Source: JAKVBK01 sp022447275 (lineage in GTDB: Bacteria; Pseudomonadota; Alphaproteobacteria; Rhodobacterales; Rhodobacteraceae). Taken from it: DNA of 64,000 nucleotides. A program made the position numbers and the translations under genes. This document shows positions 16,100 through 24,552 of this stretch, piece after piece. The DNA lies in the NCBI GenBank assembly GCA_047125605.1, contig CP138932.1, positions 2,666,001 through 2,730,000 of the forward strand, given 5' to 3'. Position 1 is the first letter of the stretch; every line of letters begins with the position of its first letter. The notes beneath the pieces were generated by a model. It made no database searches. It was not told the DNA's origin and worked only from the letters and a program-made list of their open reading frames with translations.

Positions 16100-17949
16100 T
16101 CTGCTGCCTCGCTGGGATCAATCCCGATAAAGCCGCCCGACTGCCGCGCCCAGAAGCCAGCATAAAGCCCACCGCGCGCCAAAAGCTCCTCATGGGTGCC
16201 CTCTTCGGCGACGCGGCCCTCATCCATCACCACGATCCTGTCCATCTGGGCAATCGTCGAAAGACGGTGTGCAATCGCGATCACCGTTTTGCCCTCCATC
16301 ACCCCGTAAAGCGTGTCTTGGATCGCCGCCTCAACCTCGGAATCAAGCGCCGAGGTGGCCTCGTCCAGCACGAGGATCGGCGCATCCTTCAAGATCACCC
16401 GGGCCAGGGTAATGCGCTGGCGCTGCCCCCCGGACAGTTTCACCCCCCGCTCACCGACCTTGGCCGCGTAGCCCGAACCGCCTTCCACATCGGTCAGCTC
16501 TTGTATGAATGCGTGGGCATGTGCCCGTTCTGCCGCCGCGATCATATCCGCCTCGCTGGCATCAGGCCGGCCATAGAGGATGTTCTCAGCGATCGAGCGA
16601 TGCAGCAGCGCGCTGTCTTGTTGCACCATGCCAATCTGATGGCGGAGGCTGTCCTGCGTCACGGTGGAAATGTCCTGTCCGTCGATCTCGATGGCGCCGC
16701 GCTCGGCATCGTAGAACCGCAAAAGCAATTTCACGAATGTCGATTTACCGGCGCCGGACCGGCCGACAACGCCCACCTTTTCGCCGGGCCGGATCGACAG
16801 GCTGAGCCCGTCGAGGCCACCAGAGCTGCGCCCATAGTGATGGCTCAGATCCTTGATCGCTATGGCGCCTTCGGTCAGGCGCAAGGGAGGGGCATCTGCG
16901 GCATCGACCAGCTTGATCGGATCAGCAATGGTTTCCATGCCCTCAGCCACGACCCCAAGCTGGCGGAACAGGGTGGACACCGCCCACATGATCCATCCCG
17001 TCATCCCGTTGAGCCGCAAGGTCAATGCGGTAGCCGCTGCCACGATCCCGACACCGGCAGCACCCTGCATCCACAGGGCAATCGCCCAGCCCACAACACC
17101 AACGATCAGCAATCCGTTCAGGAAGGTCAGCGACACATCCATGATCGTGTAGATGCGCATTTCTGCCCGGAAGGTATCGCGCGATCGATCGATTGCCTCC
17201 TTGGCATAGGCCAGCTCGGCATCGTGATGGGCGAACATCTTCACCGAATGGATATTGGTGTAGCTGTCCACAACCCGCCCGGTCACCGCCGAGCGCGCAT
17301 CGGACGCCTCTTGAGAGGCCGGCCCAACCCGCGTGATCGTCCAGCGCAGCAGCAGCCCGTACAGCACGAACCAGATCAGCAGCGGGATGGCCAGGCGCGG
17401 ATCGGCATCGGCCAGCAGGATCGCCGCGCCCACCAGATAGGCCAAGGCGAACGAGACCGCGTCAAACACCTGGAACATCGCTTCGCCGGCGGCAGGCGGC
17501 GTCTGCATAATGCGGTTGGCGATGCGCCCTGCAAAATCGTTTTCAAACCACCCAACGGACTGGCGCAGCACCTGCCGGTGAGAGCGCCAGCGAAACAGGG
17601 TGCCATAGTTCGGCAACAGCGCGTTGTTCAGGATGAGCACATCCAGCCCCTGCAACACCGGCCGCAGGAACAGGACAAACACCGCCATGGCGATCAGTTC
17701 CCAGCCATGGGCCGCCCAGATCTCCGCGGTTGTGCCGGGGCCCGACAGCATGTCGACCATCCGCCCCATATACCAGATCAAACCCACTTCGATGGCCGCC
17801 ACTACGATAGACAGCAAAGTGGCCAGGGCAAAGAGTTTCTTGAAGGGCTGGGAGTAATCCCAAAGGAATGCAAACAAACGCCGCGGAGGCGCATCGGTTT
17901 CCTTATATGCGATATAAGGATCGACCAGATTTTCAAAATACCGGAACAC
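16096..17949 (-). CDS. ABC exporter, fused membrane and ATPase domains (first gene of pair)
   Basis: A 617-residue half-transporter, partner of the gene at 14270. The start is a GTG at 17949 because no ATG lies near the family N-terminus (FRYFENLVDPYIAYKE). Membrane helices occupy about residues 45-320. The ATPase domain has GRSGAGKST, LSGGQRQRITLARVIL, ILVLDEATSALDSE and IAHRLSTI. Both partners have complete ATP sites, unlike many heterodimers with one degenerate site. A 671-codon open frame on the opposite strand is a codon-bias shadow. Substrate unknown; lipid or drug export is the usual role of this branch. Confidence 0.9.
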   Translation of the reverse strand: MFRYFENLVDPYIAYKETDAPPRRLFAFLWDYSQPFKKLFALATLLSIVVAAIEVGLIWYMGRMVDMLSGPGTTAEIWAAHGWELIAMAVFVLFLRPVLQGLDVLILNNALLPNYGTLFRWRSHRQVLRQSVGWFENDFAGRIANRIMQTPPAAGEAMFQVFDAVSFALAYLVGAAILLADADPRLAIPLLIWFVLYGLLLRWTITRVGPASQEASDARSAVTGRVVDSYTNIHSVKMFAHHDAELAYAKEAIDRSRDTFRAEMRIYTIMDVSLTFLNGLLIVGVVGWAIALWMQGAAGVGIVAAATALTLRLNGMTGWIMWAVSTLFRQLGVVAEGMETIADPIKLVDAADAPPLRLTEGAIAIKDLSHHYGRSSGGLDGLSLSIRPGEKVGVVGRSGAGKSTFVKLLLRFYDAERGAIEIDGQDISTVTQDSLRHQIGMVQQDSALLHRSIAENILYGRPDASEADMIAAAERAHAHAFIQELTDVEGGSGYAAKVGERGVKLSGGQRQRITLARVILKDAPILVLDEATSALDSEVEAAIQDTLYGVMEGKTVIAIAHRLSTIAQMDRIVVMDEGRVAEEGTHEELLARGGLYAGFWARQSGGFIGIDPSEAAE

Positions 17950-18004
17950 GGGAGGGGACTTTCACGAGGGGGTGCCGTCCCCCGGGTATATAGGGGGTTC
18001 GTGC

Positions 18005-18628
18005 CTAAAGGAAAACCATCCCCGCCGCCACCGCGAGCGCGGCCGCCATCACCAGATTGAAGATGCGCCAGGCCAGGGGTGAGCGCAGCAAAAAGACCAA
18101 CAGCGCCCCCGCGCCCGTCCAGAATAGGCAGACAAACAGGTTTATCCCCGAGAAGGCCTGCGCCAGGCGCATTCCTTCCTGCACAGGCGACAGACCGCCG
18201 GGAAACCCTGCTGCAGCCGCCACAGCCACCGCCCAGACTTTTGGGTTGACCCATTGGAACAGGACCGCCTTGCCAAAGCTCCAGGGGTGCTCCGGCGCCG
18301 CATTGTGATCGGCCATGGCGCGGGTGGCCAAACCATAGGCCATCCACAGAATCCAGCTCGCAGAGATGATCTTGAGAGCCATCGTCAACGCCGGTTGCGC
18401 CAGCAGAAGGGCGCCCAGCCCCAGCCCGGTCAGGCCAGAGGTCACGCCAACACCCGCAGCCACGCCCAGCACGTGGGGCAAGGTGCGCCACACGCCAAAC
18501 CGCGCCCCACTGGCCGTTAACAAGATGACGTTGGGGCCCGGCGAAAACAGCCCAGCCAGAACGAAGGCATAGAGCGGATCAAAACCGCCCAATATGTCCA
18601 ACGCAGAGGAGAGGGCAGGCACAGACAT
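18005..18628 (-). CDS. LysE/RhtB-family amino acid exporter, copy B
   Basis: A 207-residue membrane protein with about six helices. The LysE-family signature is near the start: AGLFSPGPNVILLTASGARFGVWRTLPHVLG. FQWVNPKVWAVAVAAAAGF is the second conserved block. Such proteins export amino acids or their analogues. It starts 3 bases after the stop of the related gene at 18632, so the two are in one transcript. The pair could be a duplication or form a hetero-oligomer. It is the last gene of the run beginning at hslO. Confidence 0.87.
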   Translation of the reverse strand: MSVPALSSALDILGGFDPLYAFVLAGLFSPGPNVILLTASGARFGVWRTLPHVLGVAAGVGVTSGLTGLGLGALLLAQPALTMALKIISASWILWMAYGLATRAMADHNAAPEHPWSFGKAVLFQWVNPKVWAVAVAAAAGFPGGLSPVQEGMRLAQAFSGINLFVCLFWTGAGALLVFLLRSPLAWRIFNLVMAAALAVAAGMVFL

Positions 18629-18631
18629 GGG

Positions 18632-19228
18632 CTAGGTTGCCAATAACAGCAGAACACAGCCCGCGATCAAAGCCCCCATGGCCATGTTCACGGCCCGTTT
18701 GCGCGCGGGGGTGTTCGCCACCCGGCGAATAGCCGTTCCCGCCAAGGCCCATGTCGATGCGGAAGCCAGCCCTGCCACGATAAAGATCGCCGCTACGATC
18801 GCCGCACCGGCCAGAGGCGCCTCGACGCTCACGAATTGCGATGTGATGGCAATGGCCATGGCCCAGCCCTTTGGGTTGATCCACTGAAACGCCGCCGCCT
18901 CGACGAAGCTGAACGGGCGCGGGCGGCCCTCAGCGCCACCCAAACCACCGGTATTGGCCACCTTCCATGCCAGCCAGAGCAAAATCACCACACCGACCCA
19001 GCGCAACGTTTCGCGCAACAGGTCGGAATGGCGAAAGATCTCCGCCAGGAAGAACCCCACGATAAAGATCATGACCGGGAAGCCGAAGCTGATGCCCAGA
19101 ATATGCGGAAGCGACCGGCGATAGCCAAAATTAGCCCCCGAAGCCGCAACAAGCGCATTGTTAGGGCCGGGCGTGAAGGCGGCAGAGCCGGCTAGCAGAA
19201 GCAGGGTCAGGTAAGTGTCAGTCGGCAT
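18632..19228 (-). CDS. LysE/RhtB-family amino acid exporter, copy A
   Basis: A 198-residue protein homologous to its downstream neighbour: SAAFTPGPNNALVAASGANFGYRRSLPHILG near the N-terminus and FQWINPKGWAMAIAITSQF in the middle, with about six hydrophobic helices. The first ten or so bases overlap the end of the cca gene, consistent with cotranscription. The two LysE genes share the motif positions but differ widely elsewhere, so the duplication is not recent. Substrate unknown. Confidence 0.87.
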   Translation of the reverse strand: MPTDTYLTLLLLAGSAAFTPGPNNALVAASGANFGYRRSLPHILGISFGFPVMIFIVGFFLAEIFRHSDLLRETLRWVGVVILLWLAWKVANTGGLGGAEGRPRPFSFVEAAAFQWINPKGWAMAIAITSQFVSVEAPLAGAAIVAAIFIVAGLASASTWALAGTAIRRVANTPARKRAVNMAMGALIAGCVLLLLAT

Positions 19229-20381
19229 CGTCGTTCAAGTGTGAAAGAAGCGCTTCGCGCCCCAGAGTGCAGGCAGAGGCCAGCCAAAGCCCGCGCAAGC
19301 GGTCCAAGGCACGGCCCAATCCCGGGCCCGTAAGCGCCGGCATCAAATCACCCGCCTGCACCGGGAACTGGGCCTCTGCTCCATGCATCAGCTGGGCGCG
19401 GTCCGTGGTGGCCAAGGGCTGCCCAAGCAAGGCAGCGCGCACCAAAAGCGCATCCAGCCCAAACTCAGCACCCAAGCGATGGCCCAGCGCGATCGGGCTA
19501 TCTGCGCCGCGAGCGGCACGGGCGATCTGTTGGTGGTGACGGGCATCGGCATTGCTTAAGCGCAGGGCGTCTTGGCAGTTAGCACCGGTCAGGGCGGCGA
19601 GGCGGCGCATTGGATCCGGGGCCAGCCCTTCCTCGAGATGCACCAACGGGGCCAGTGCTGTTGCATCCGCACCGGCGAGCGTTTGGCCCAGAACACCCGC
19701 TTGCGCCATAGCCGCCACGGAAGGGGCGGGGTCAGGCGCCCCGAACAGCTTAACGAACTCCGCTCCGATCCGCTCGGCAGACACGGTGCCAAGCCCCTCA
19801 AGGCCCGCCGCACAGGCCGCCAGCCCCGCAGCATCGAGCCCAGCATCGGGATCACCGTACCAGGCATGGAAACGGAAGAAGCGCAGGATGCGCAGGTAGT
19901 CTTCGCGCACACGGGCCTCCGCATCCCCCACAAAGCGGACGCGGCGCGCCTGCAGATCCGCAAGGCCATCCAGCGGATCCAACACTGTGCCGCAGCCATC
20001 CATATAGAGCGCATTCATCGTGAAATCGCGGCGTGCGGCATCCTCTTCCATGCTGTCGGAGAACGCCACAACCGCATGGCGCCCGTCGGTTTCAACATCG
20101 CGCCGAAACGTGGTCGCCTCCACCGGGACACCCTCAACCACAATCGTAACCGTGCCATGGCTGATCCCCGTGGGCACGACCTTCAACCCGGCCGCATCGG
20201 CAAGGGCCAGCACAGCCTCAGGCCGCGCATCAGTCGCCAGATCAAGGTCTGTGACGGGGGCGCCCAGCAAGGTGTTGCGCACGCAGCCGCCCACGAAAAG
20301 CGCCTGATGGCCCGCGCTTTCCAGCATGCTGGTTACAGCGCGCGCTGCCGGCAGAGACAGCCATGTGGCCTTGGCCGTCAT
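19218..20381 (-). CDS. cca: CCA tRNA nucleotidyltransferase / poly(A) polymerase family
   Basis: Class II nucleotidyltransferase that adds or repairs the 3' CCA of tRNA. The 387-residue protein has FVGGCVRNTLLG, the metal-binding DLDLAT (Asp-x-Asp), RRDFTMNALYMD and REDYLRILRFFRFHAWYG, all conserved. In alphaproteobacteria the single member is a CCA-adding enzyme, so I prefer that to PcnB. The start overlaps the upstream Nudix gene by 4 bases and the end overlaps the LysE gene by 11, placing it in the middle of a five-gene operon. Confidence 0.9.
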   Translation of the reverse strand: MTAKATWLSLPAARAVTSMLESAGHQALFVGGCVRNTLLGAPVTDLDLATDARPEAVLALADAAGLKVVPTGISHGTVTIVVEGVPVEATTFRRDVETDGRHAVVAFSDSMEEDAARRDFTMNALYMDGCGTVLDPLDGLADLQARRVRFVGDAEARVREDYLRILRFFRFHAWYGDPDAGLDAAGLAACAAGLEGLGTVSAERIGAEFVKLFGAPDPAPSVAAMAQAGVLGQTLAGADATALAPLVHLEEGLAPDPMRRLAALTGANCQDALRLSNADARHHQQIARAARGADSPIALGHRLGAEFGLDALLVRAALLGQPLATTDRAQLMHGAEAQFPVQAGDLMPALTGPGLGRALDRLRGLWLASACTLGREALLSHLNDDAD

Positions 20382-20992
20382 TGGGCCATCGCATCTGAGA
20401 GCTGCATCAGCATCCGTGCCGTGGCCCCCCAGATGTAATAGGGCCCCCAGGGCACCGCGTAATACTGACGCCGTTGGCCGCGCCAGATCCTGCCTTCAAT
20501 CACGAAACGCTCTGGCTTGATCGCATGGGACAAAGGCACGCAAAACGCCTCTGCCACCTCACCGGTTTCCGGAACTGCGGTGAAAGGCGCTGTCAGCACC
20601 CCGAGCACCGGGGTCACGGAAAACCCGGTAACAGTTTCATGGGGCGGCAGCATGCCCACCACCTCGACCATATCAGAGGGCAGCGCAATCTCCTCGCGCG
20701 CCTCGCGCAAAGCGGTATCGGACAAATCCCTATCGCCCGGATCGGCTTTGCCCCCGGGGAACGCGATCTGGCCCGGATGGTGCTTGAGCTTTGAAGAGCG
20801 CTTCGTGAGCACAATCTGCCCATCCCAAGGCTGCAACGCAATCAACACAGCGGCCGCACGCAAGTGTCTGTCCTCGGGCAGGGCAACCGGTGCATTCAGG
20901 TCATAGTCAGAGGACGGGCCCAACGCAATCTGCGGGGCCCGTCGAAAGGCTGCTTCCAGAGACGCCAGACGGGAGGCGCTCTCAGCTGGCAT
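20378..20992 (-). CDS. Nudix hydrolase, CoA-pyrophosphatase type
   Basis: A 204-residue hydrolase. I chose the ATG at 20992, which overlaps the end of hslO by 11 bases; the frame's earlier start is inside hslO. The sequence VLTKRSSKLKHHPGQIAFPGG is the CoA-binding UPF0035 motif, and GGKADPGDRDLSDTALREAREEIAL is the Nudix box. One deviation is Asp in place of the first Glu of GX5E. The reaction would be hydrolysis of CoA or its derivatives to phosphopantetheine and 3',5'-ADP. It shares the operon with hslO and cca. Confidence 0.88.
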   Translation of the reverse strand: MPAESASRLASLEAAFRRAPQIALGPSSDYDLNAPVALPEDRHLRAAAVLIALQPWDGQIVLTKRSSKLKHHPGQIAFPGGKADPGDRDLSDTALREAREEIALPSDMVEVVGMLPPHETVTGFSVTPVLGVLTAPFTAVPETGEVAEAFCVPLSHAIKPERFVIEGRIWRGQRRQYYAVPWGPYYIWGATARMLMQLSDAMAQ

Positions 20993-21989
20993 CGGATGCG
21001 TCACCGGGCGGCTGGGTCGCCTCGAAGCCCAGCGTTTCCGGGGCAAACACGTAATGGGCCCCGCAGAACTGGCAATCCGCGGTGACGGTGCCTTCGGCGG
21101 TTGTCATATGCGCGATGTCCTTTGCCGAATAGATCGACAGGGATTGGCGCACGCGCTCTTCCGAGCAGGTGCATCCAAAGGCAACGGCCTGCGCATCGAA
21201 CGCGCGGGGCGCCTCATCGTGAAAGAGCCGGACCAGCAGATCTGTGGGCTGAACCGTGGGGCCGATAAGCTCCATCTCCTCGACCGTATCGAGCAGAATG
21301 TTTGCGCGATTCCAGTTTTCAGCCGCTTCGCCAGAAATGACGTCGGCGGCAGCCAGAAGCCCATCCTCGCCAGAGCCCGTATCGCCGGTGACCGCCGGTG
21401 ACGCCTTTGGCATGTGCTGCAGCATGATGCCCCCAGCACGCCAGGACTCGTCCTTGCCCTGCAAGGTGGAGCGGCCAAACGACAGCGCAAATCGAGTCGG
21501 CAACTGCTCAGACTGGGCGAAATAGGTTTCCGCACAGGTCGAAAGCGAGCCCCCTGCAATCGGCGTGATCCCCTGATAGGGTGCCATGTCGTCACCCTGG
21601 TGGATCAGCACCGCGAAATAGCCCTTGCCGATCAGATCAAACGGTTTCCCCGACAAATCTGCTTTCTCATCAAAGCTGGCATACGCCCGGATCCGGGCCG
21701 GGGCGCCTTCGGTTTCCGGCGCGTAGTAATCCGTTGCAATGATGCGGGCCGGGCCATCGCCGCGCACCTGCAAGGACAGTTTCCAGCGCAGCTTGATCGC
21801 CTGCCCAATCAGCGCAGTCAGAACGGCGGCTTCGGCAACAAGCGCTTCAATCGCGGGCGGATAGGCATGCTGGCCCAGAATCGTGTCTAGCACGCCATCA
21901 AGGCGCGTGATGCGACCCCGGATGTCGGGGTGGTCGAGCTGAAAGGGCAGGACGGTGTCGTCCCATGCGATCTGCGAACCAAGGGTCAT
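20982..21989 (-). CDS. hslO: Hsp33 redox-regulated chaperone
   Basis: A cytoplasmic holdase activated by oxidative unfolding. The 335-residue protein has the Hsp33 fold in its N-terminal two thirds and the zinc-binding redox switch at the end: FGCTCSEERV and CQFCGAHYVF supply the CxC and CxxC pairs. An AGGA site lies 7 bases before the ATG. It heads the hslO-Nudix-cca-lysE-lysE operon and is divergent from the Nudix gene at 22119, with 129 bases between the starts. Confidence 0.95.
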   Translation of the reverse strand: MTLGSQIAWDDTVLPFQLDHPDIRGRITRLDGVLDTILGQHAYPPAIEALVAEAAVLTALIGQAIKLRWKLSLQVRGDGPARIIATDYYAPETEGAPARIRAYASFDEKADLSGKPFDLIGKGYFAVLIHQGDDMAPYQGITPIAGGSLSTCAETYFAQSEQLPTRFALSFGRSTLQGKDESWRAGGIMLQHMPKASPAVTGDTGSGEDGLLAAADVISGEAAENWNRANILLDTVEEMELIGPTVQPTDLLVRLFHDEAPRAFDAQAVAFGCTCSEERVRQSLSIYSAKDIAHMTTAEGTVTADCQFCGAHYVFAPETLGFEATQPPGDASDAS

Positions 21990-22118
21990 GCGAATTTCCT
22001 ATCGAGGGCTGGACTGGCATATCGCAGCCATATGGTCGCGGCAATGTCTTGTGGAAAGGGCAAATGCGGCCAAAAGTGACCAGATATGCATCAGGCGCAT
22101 GGCGAGAGGACACATGAG

Positions 22119-22565
22119 ATGATCCAAAGGATAGGGGAAACGCCCCTTTCGCGACAGAAATACACCCTGCGTCCCGGCGCCTATGTGGCGATCGTATCCG
22201 AGGGGCAAGTGCTGCTGACCCACCAGCAGGAACCGGTGCCCGAGTTCCAGTTGCCAGGGGGCGGGATAGATCCCGGTGAGCAGGTGCTGCCCGCCTTACA
22301 CCGCGAGGTGCTGGAGGAAACCGGCTGGACAATCACCGGGCCCCGACGGCTGGGGGCGTTCCGTCGGTTCACTTACATGCCCGAATATGATCTGTGGGCC
22401 GAGAAGCTGTGCACCATCTACGGCGCGCGCCCAGGCCTGCGCCGGGGCCCGCCGACAGAGGCAGGACACAGTGCGATCTGGATGCCCGCTGCTGACGCTG
22501 TGCGCCTGCTTGCAAATGATGGTGACCGGCTCTTTCTCGCACGGGCGCTGGGGCTTGGCCTGTAG
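22119..22565 (+). CDS. Nudix hydrolase
   Basis: A 148-residue Nudix protein. I chose the ATG at 22119 because GAGAGGA at 22104-22110 sits 8 bases before it. The Nudix box is fully canonical: GGGIDPGEQVLPALHREVLEETGW, with the metal-binding REVLEE. The N-terminus (YTLRPGAYVAIV) and the tail (TEAGHSAIWM) resemble the small alphaproteobacterial Nudix proteins annotated as ADP-ribose or nucleoside-diphosphate hydrolases. Substrate cannot be told from the sequence. It is monocistronic and converges with the receiver-PP2C gene. Confidence 0.85.
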   Translation: MIQRIGETPLSRQKYTLRPGAYVAIVSEGQVLLTHQQEPVPEFQLPGGGIDPGEQVLPALHREVLEETGWTITGPRRLGAFRRFTYMPEYDLWAEKLCTIYGARPGLRRGPPTEAGHSAIWMPAADAVRLLANDGDRLFLARALGLGL

Positions 22566-22578
22566 GGGGCAAAGCGGC

Positions 22579-23874
22579 TCAGGTGACTTCGGCTGCCGGA
22601 CCGCCATATTCAAACAGAACCGCAGAGATATCATCGGCGAAATCTGCTTCTTTGGCATAAGCCGTCAGATCCCACAGCATGGTTTCCAGAAATGCTGGCC
22701 CCCTCAGGTGGCTTGAATGCATGGCCAATCTGGCCAGCCCGTCCTCATCCAGCAGTTCGCCGGAGGGATCAGGGCATTCCGTTACCCCATCCGAGACGAT
22801 CAGCAGCCTGTCTCCCGGTGCGAGGCGGGTTTCGAACTGAGTGTAGGTCATGCCTTCGATCAACCCGATCGGCGGCCCCCCATCGCCAAGCTCTTCCACA
22901 GTGCCATCAGCACGCTGAATGATCGGGTGTGGATGGCCCGCCTGAACCATCGAGACATCCCCGGTTTTCAGGTTGATGTCGGCAAATGCCATCGTGAAAT
23001 AATTTTCGGTTTGAATCTCGGAAATGACCAGACTGTTCAGGATTTCTGCGACCTTACCCGGCGGATAAGCATCGTAGCCCCCACATTCGGGGCTTTCGAA
23101 CAGGGCCACGTTGTTTTCCGGGCTGGGACGGGACAGGTAGCCCGCGATCCGCGCTGTCATCAAGGCAGAGGCAACACCATGGCCGGACACGTCGATCCCA
23201 TAGCAGGCAACCCGGTCCTCATTGATCGGGAAAAATCCAACAAGATCCCCGCCGACATGACCCGCAGGATGGAGCAGCAGGGAGACGTCGCTTGCCCCAA
23301 AACTGCGATGACGCTCTGAGACGAGGGATTGCTGGAGGCCCCGCGCCTCCAGAAGATCGCGATCGAGCGAGTCATAGAGCGTCGAAATTTCGTTCAGCGT
23401 TCGGGTGATCAGCCGGTTCTTCTGCACCAGTTCCCGTTGCATATCGATAATCCGCTGACCCGCAGAAAGGCGTGCGCGCAACTCTTCTGGGTTGACGGGT
23501 TTTGTCAGAAACTCATCCGCGCCCGCATCCAAGCCTTCTGCAATTTCAGCGGCATCAGATTTGGACGTGAGCAGCAGGAAGTAACAATACACCTCTCGAT
23601 CCAGCCTGCGCAGATGGCGGCACAGGTCTGGCCCCAACATGCCGGGCATGGTCCAGTCACTGAGCACGAAATCAAATTCTGTTTCCATGCAGAGTGCTAG
23701 GGCGCTCTGGCCCGAGTCTGCCTCGCTGACGTCATAGCCCCAGCGTTTCAGCGATGCGCTTAGAATGCGGCGCTGCAATTTGCTGTCATCAACAACCAGA
23801 GCTTTGCGCGCGGGTGCGGCTTTGGCTTCGGTGCTACTGTCGGTAAAGGTTTGCACGGTCAGGTTCTTCGTCAT
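22579..23874 (-). CDS. response regulator with SpoIIE-type PP2C phosphatase output
   Basis: A 431-residue signalling protein. I prefer the ATG at 23874; the frame begins at a TTG 23 codons earlier. A receiver domain covers about residues 20-140: KALVVDDSK, the phosphoacceptor Asp in FVLSDWTMPG, the LTSKS threonine region and TKPVNPEEL lysine. A coiled-coil-like linker follows (MQRELVQKNRLITRTLNEI), then a SpoIIE/RsbU PP2C domain (HVGGDLVGFF, DVSGHGVASAL, VSDGVTEC). Such proteins dephosphorylate anti-sigma-factor antagonists in partner-switching pathways. It is divergent from an Hpt protein, a plausible phosphate source. No anti-sigma gene is adjacent. Confidence 0.9.
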   Translation of the reverse strand: MTKNLTVQTFTDSSTEAKAAPARKALVVDDSKLQRRILSASLKRWGYDVSEADSGQSALALCMETEFDFVLSDWTMPGMLGPDLCRHLRRLDREVYCYFLLLTSKSDAAEIAEGLDAGADEFLTKPVNPEELRARLSAGQRIIDMQRELVQKNRLITRTLNEISTLYDSLDRDLLEARGLQQSLVSERHRSFGASDVSLLLHPAGHVGGDLVGFFPINEDRVACYGIDVSGHGVASALMTARIAGYLSRPSPENNVALFESPECGGYDAYPPGKVAEILNSLVISEIQTENYFTMAFADINLKTGDVSMVQAGHPHPIIQRADGTVEELGDGGPPIGLIEGMTYTQFETRLAPGDRLLIVSDGVTECPDPSGELLDEDGLARLAMHSSHLRGPAFLETMLWDLTAYAKEADFADDISAVLFEYGGPAAEVT

Positions 23875-24207
23875 AGTCTCAGTCGTCCACTTCCGCCCGA
23901 TGCAGCCTTTCGAAAGGCGTTTGTTCTTGGACTTGGCTGACAAAGCGCCAGCCGAAATCGCCTATTGCGCAAAGCAGTTTCCCTTGCGCCCGTGGCACCA
24001 CTAGGCGGGCATGGCAAACAGCGCCTTTCCCGCCTAACGGATAGCGCCAATCTGGCGCCAAGCCTGTTAAAGGGTCGTGAACAGCGCCCCCTGCCTTTCA
24101 CCTAAAATCCAAGGCTTTTTTTCTGACCTGTATGAAACATCTATCAAATGAAACATCTATCAAGTTGTATGGTCTAAGGTGTGGTTGAACCTGCGATGGA
24201 GTGGTCG
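23875..24207. promoter_or_regulatory. divergent intergenic region between PP2C regulator and Hpt genes
   Basis: A 333-base gene-free stretch, AT-richer near 24110-24170. It holds three structures. TAGGCGGG (24002-24009) pairs with CCCGCCTA (24029-24036) across a 19-base gap. GCGCCA-ATC-TGGCGC is at 24044-24058. A perfect 16-bp tandem direct repeat is at 24132-24163. The last lies 45 bases before the chosen Hpt start and is the likeliest regulatory site. Confidence 0.6.
24132..24163. repeat. perfect 16-bp tandem direct repeat
   Basis: ATGAAACATCTATCAA occurs twice head to tail without spacer, in the promoter region of the Hpt gene. Two adjacent identical units of 16 bp could be binding sites on the same DNA face or nearly so, or a replication slip. 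It contains no long palindrome. Confidence 0.9.
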
Positions 24208-24537
24208 ATGATTGACTGGCAGCGCATTCGCGAACTCAAAGAGGAAGTCGGCGCCGAAGATTTCGAGGAAATCGCCACGCTCTTCCTGCAAGAGGTCGAT
24301 GGCGCAATGACCCAGCTAAACCCTGGCGCAAACGCTCAAAAGATGGCCGAAGATTTGCATTTTTTGAAGGGAGGCGCGCTCAACCTCGGGTTTGAGGCGC
24401 TCAGCGACCTGTGCCAAGCTGGCGAACGCGCCGCCCTTGACGGGCGTCTGCAGGATGTAGATATCGCTGAAGTGAAGCGGATCTATGCCGCCTCGCGCGC
24501 GCATTTCCTCGCGCAATCTGGCACCACACCGCCCTAA
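24208..24537 (+). CDS. Hpt-domain phosphotransfer protein
   Basis: A 109-residue histidine phosphotransfer protein. The ATG at 24208 has GGAG 6 bases upstream; a GTG at 24181 and an ATG at 24196 are in frame but less well placed. The four-helix Hpt signature is clear at about residues 50-60: DLHFLKGGALNLGF, with His as phosphoacceptor and the LKG motif. The rest is amphipathic helices. It is the sole domain, so it shuttles phosphate rather than senses. The divergent receiver-PP2C protein is the natural partner. Which kinase feeds it is not visible here. Confidence 0.88.
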   Translation: MIDWQRIRELKEEVGAEDFEEIATLFLQEVDGAMTQLNPGANAQKMAEDLHFLKGGALNLGFEALSDLCQAGERAALDGRLQDVDIAEVKRIYAASRAHFLAQSGTTPP

Positions 24538-24552
24538 GGCCCGCGCAGCCCC

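Noticed and set aside
15080..16165. 361-codon open frame opposite the second ABC gene
   Set aside because: Shadow; no domain or ribosome site.
16045..18060. 671-codon open frame opposite the first ABC gene
   Set aside because: Shadow of the GC-rich ABC gene; composition rich in His, Arg and Gln with no domain.
24132..24163. CRISPR-like repeat
   Set aside because: Only two units without spacers and no cas genes anywhere in the window.
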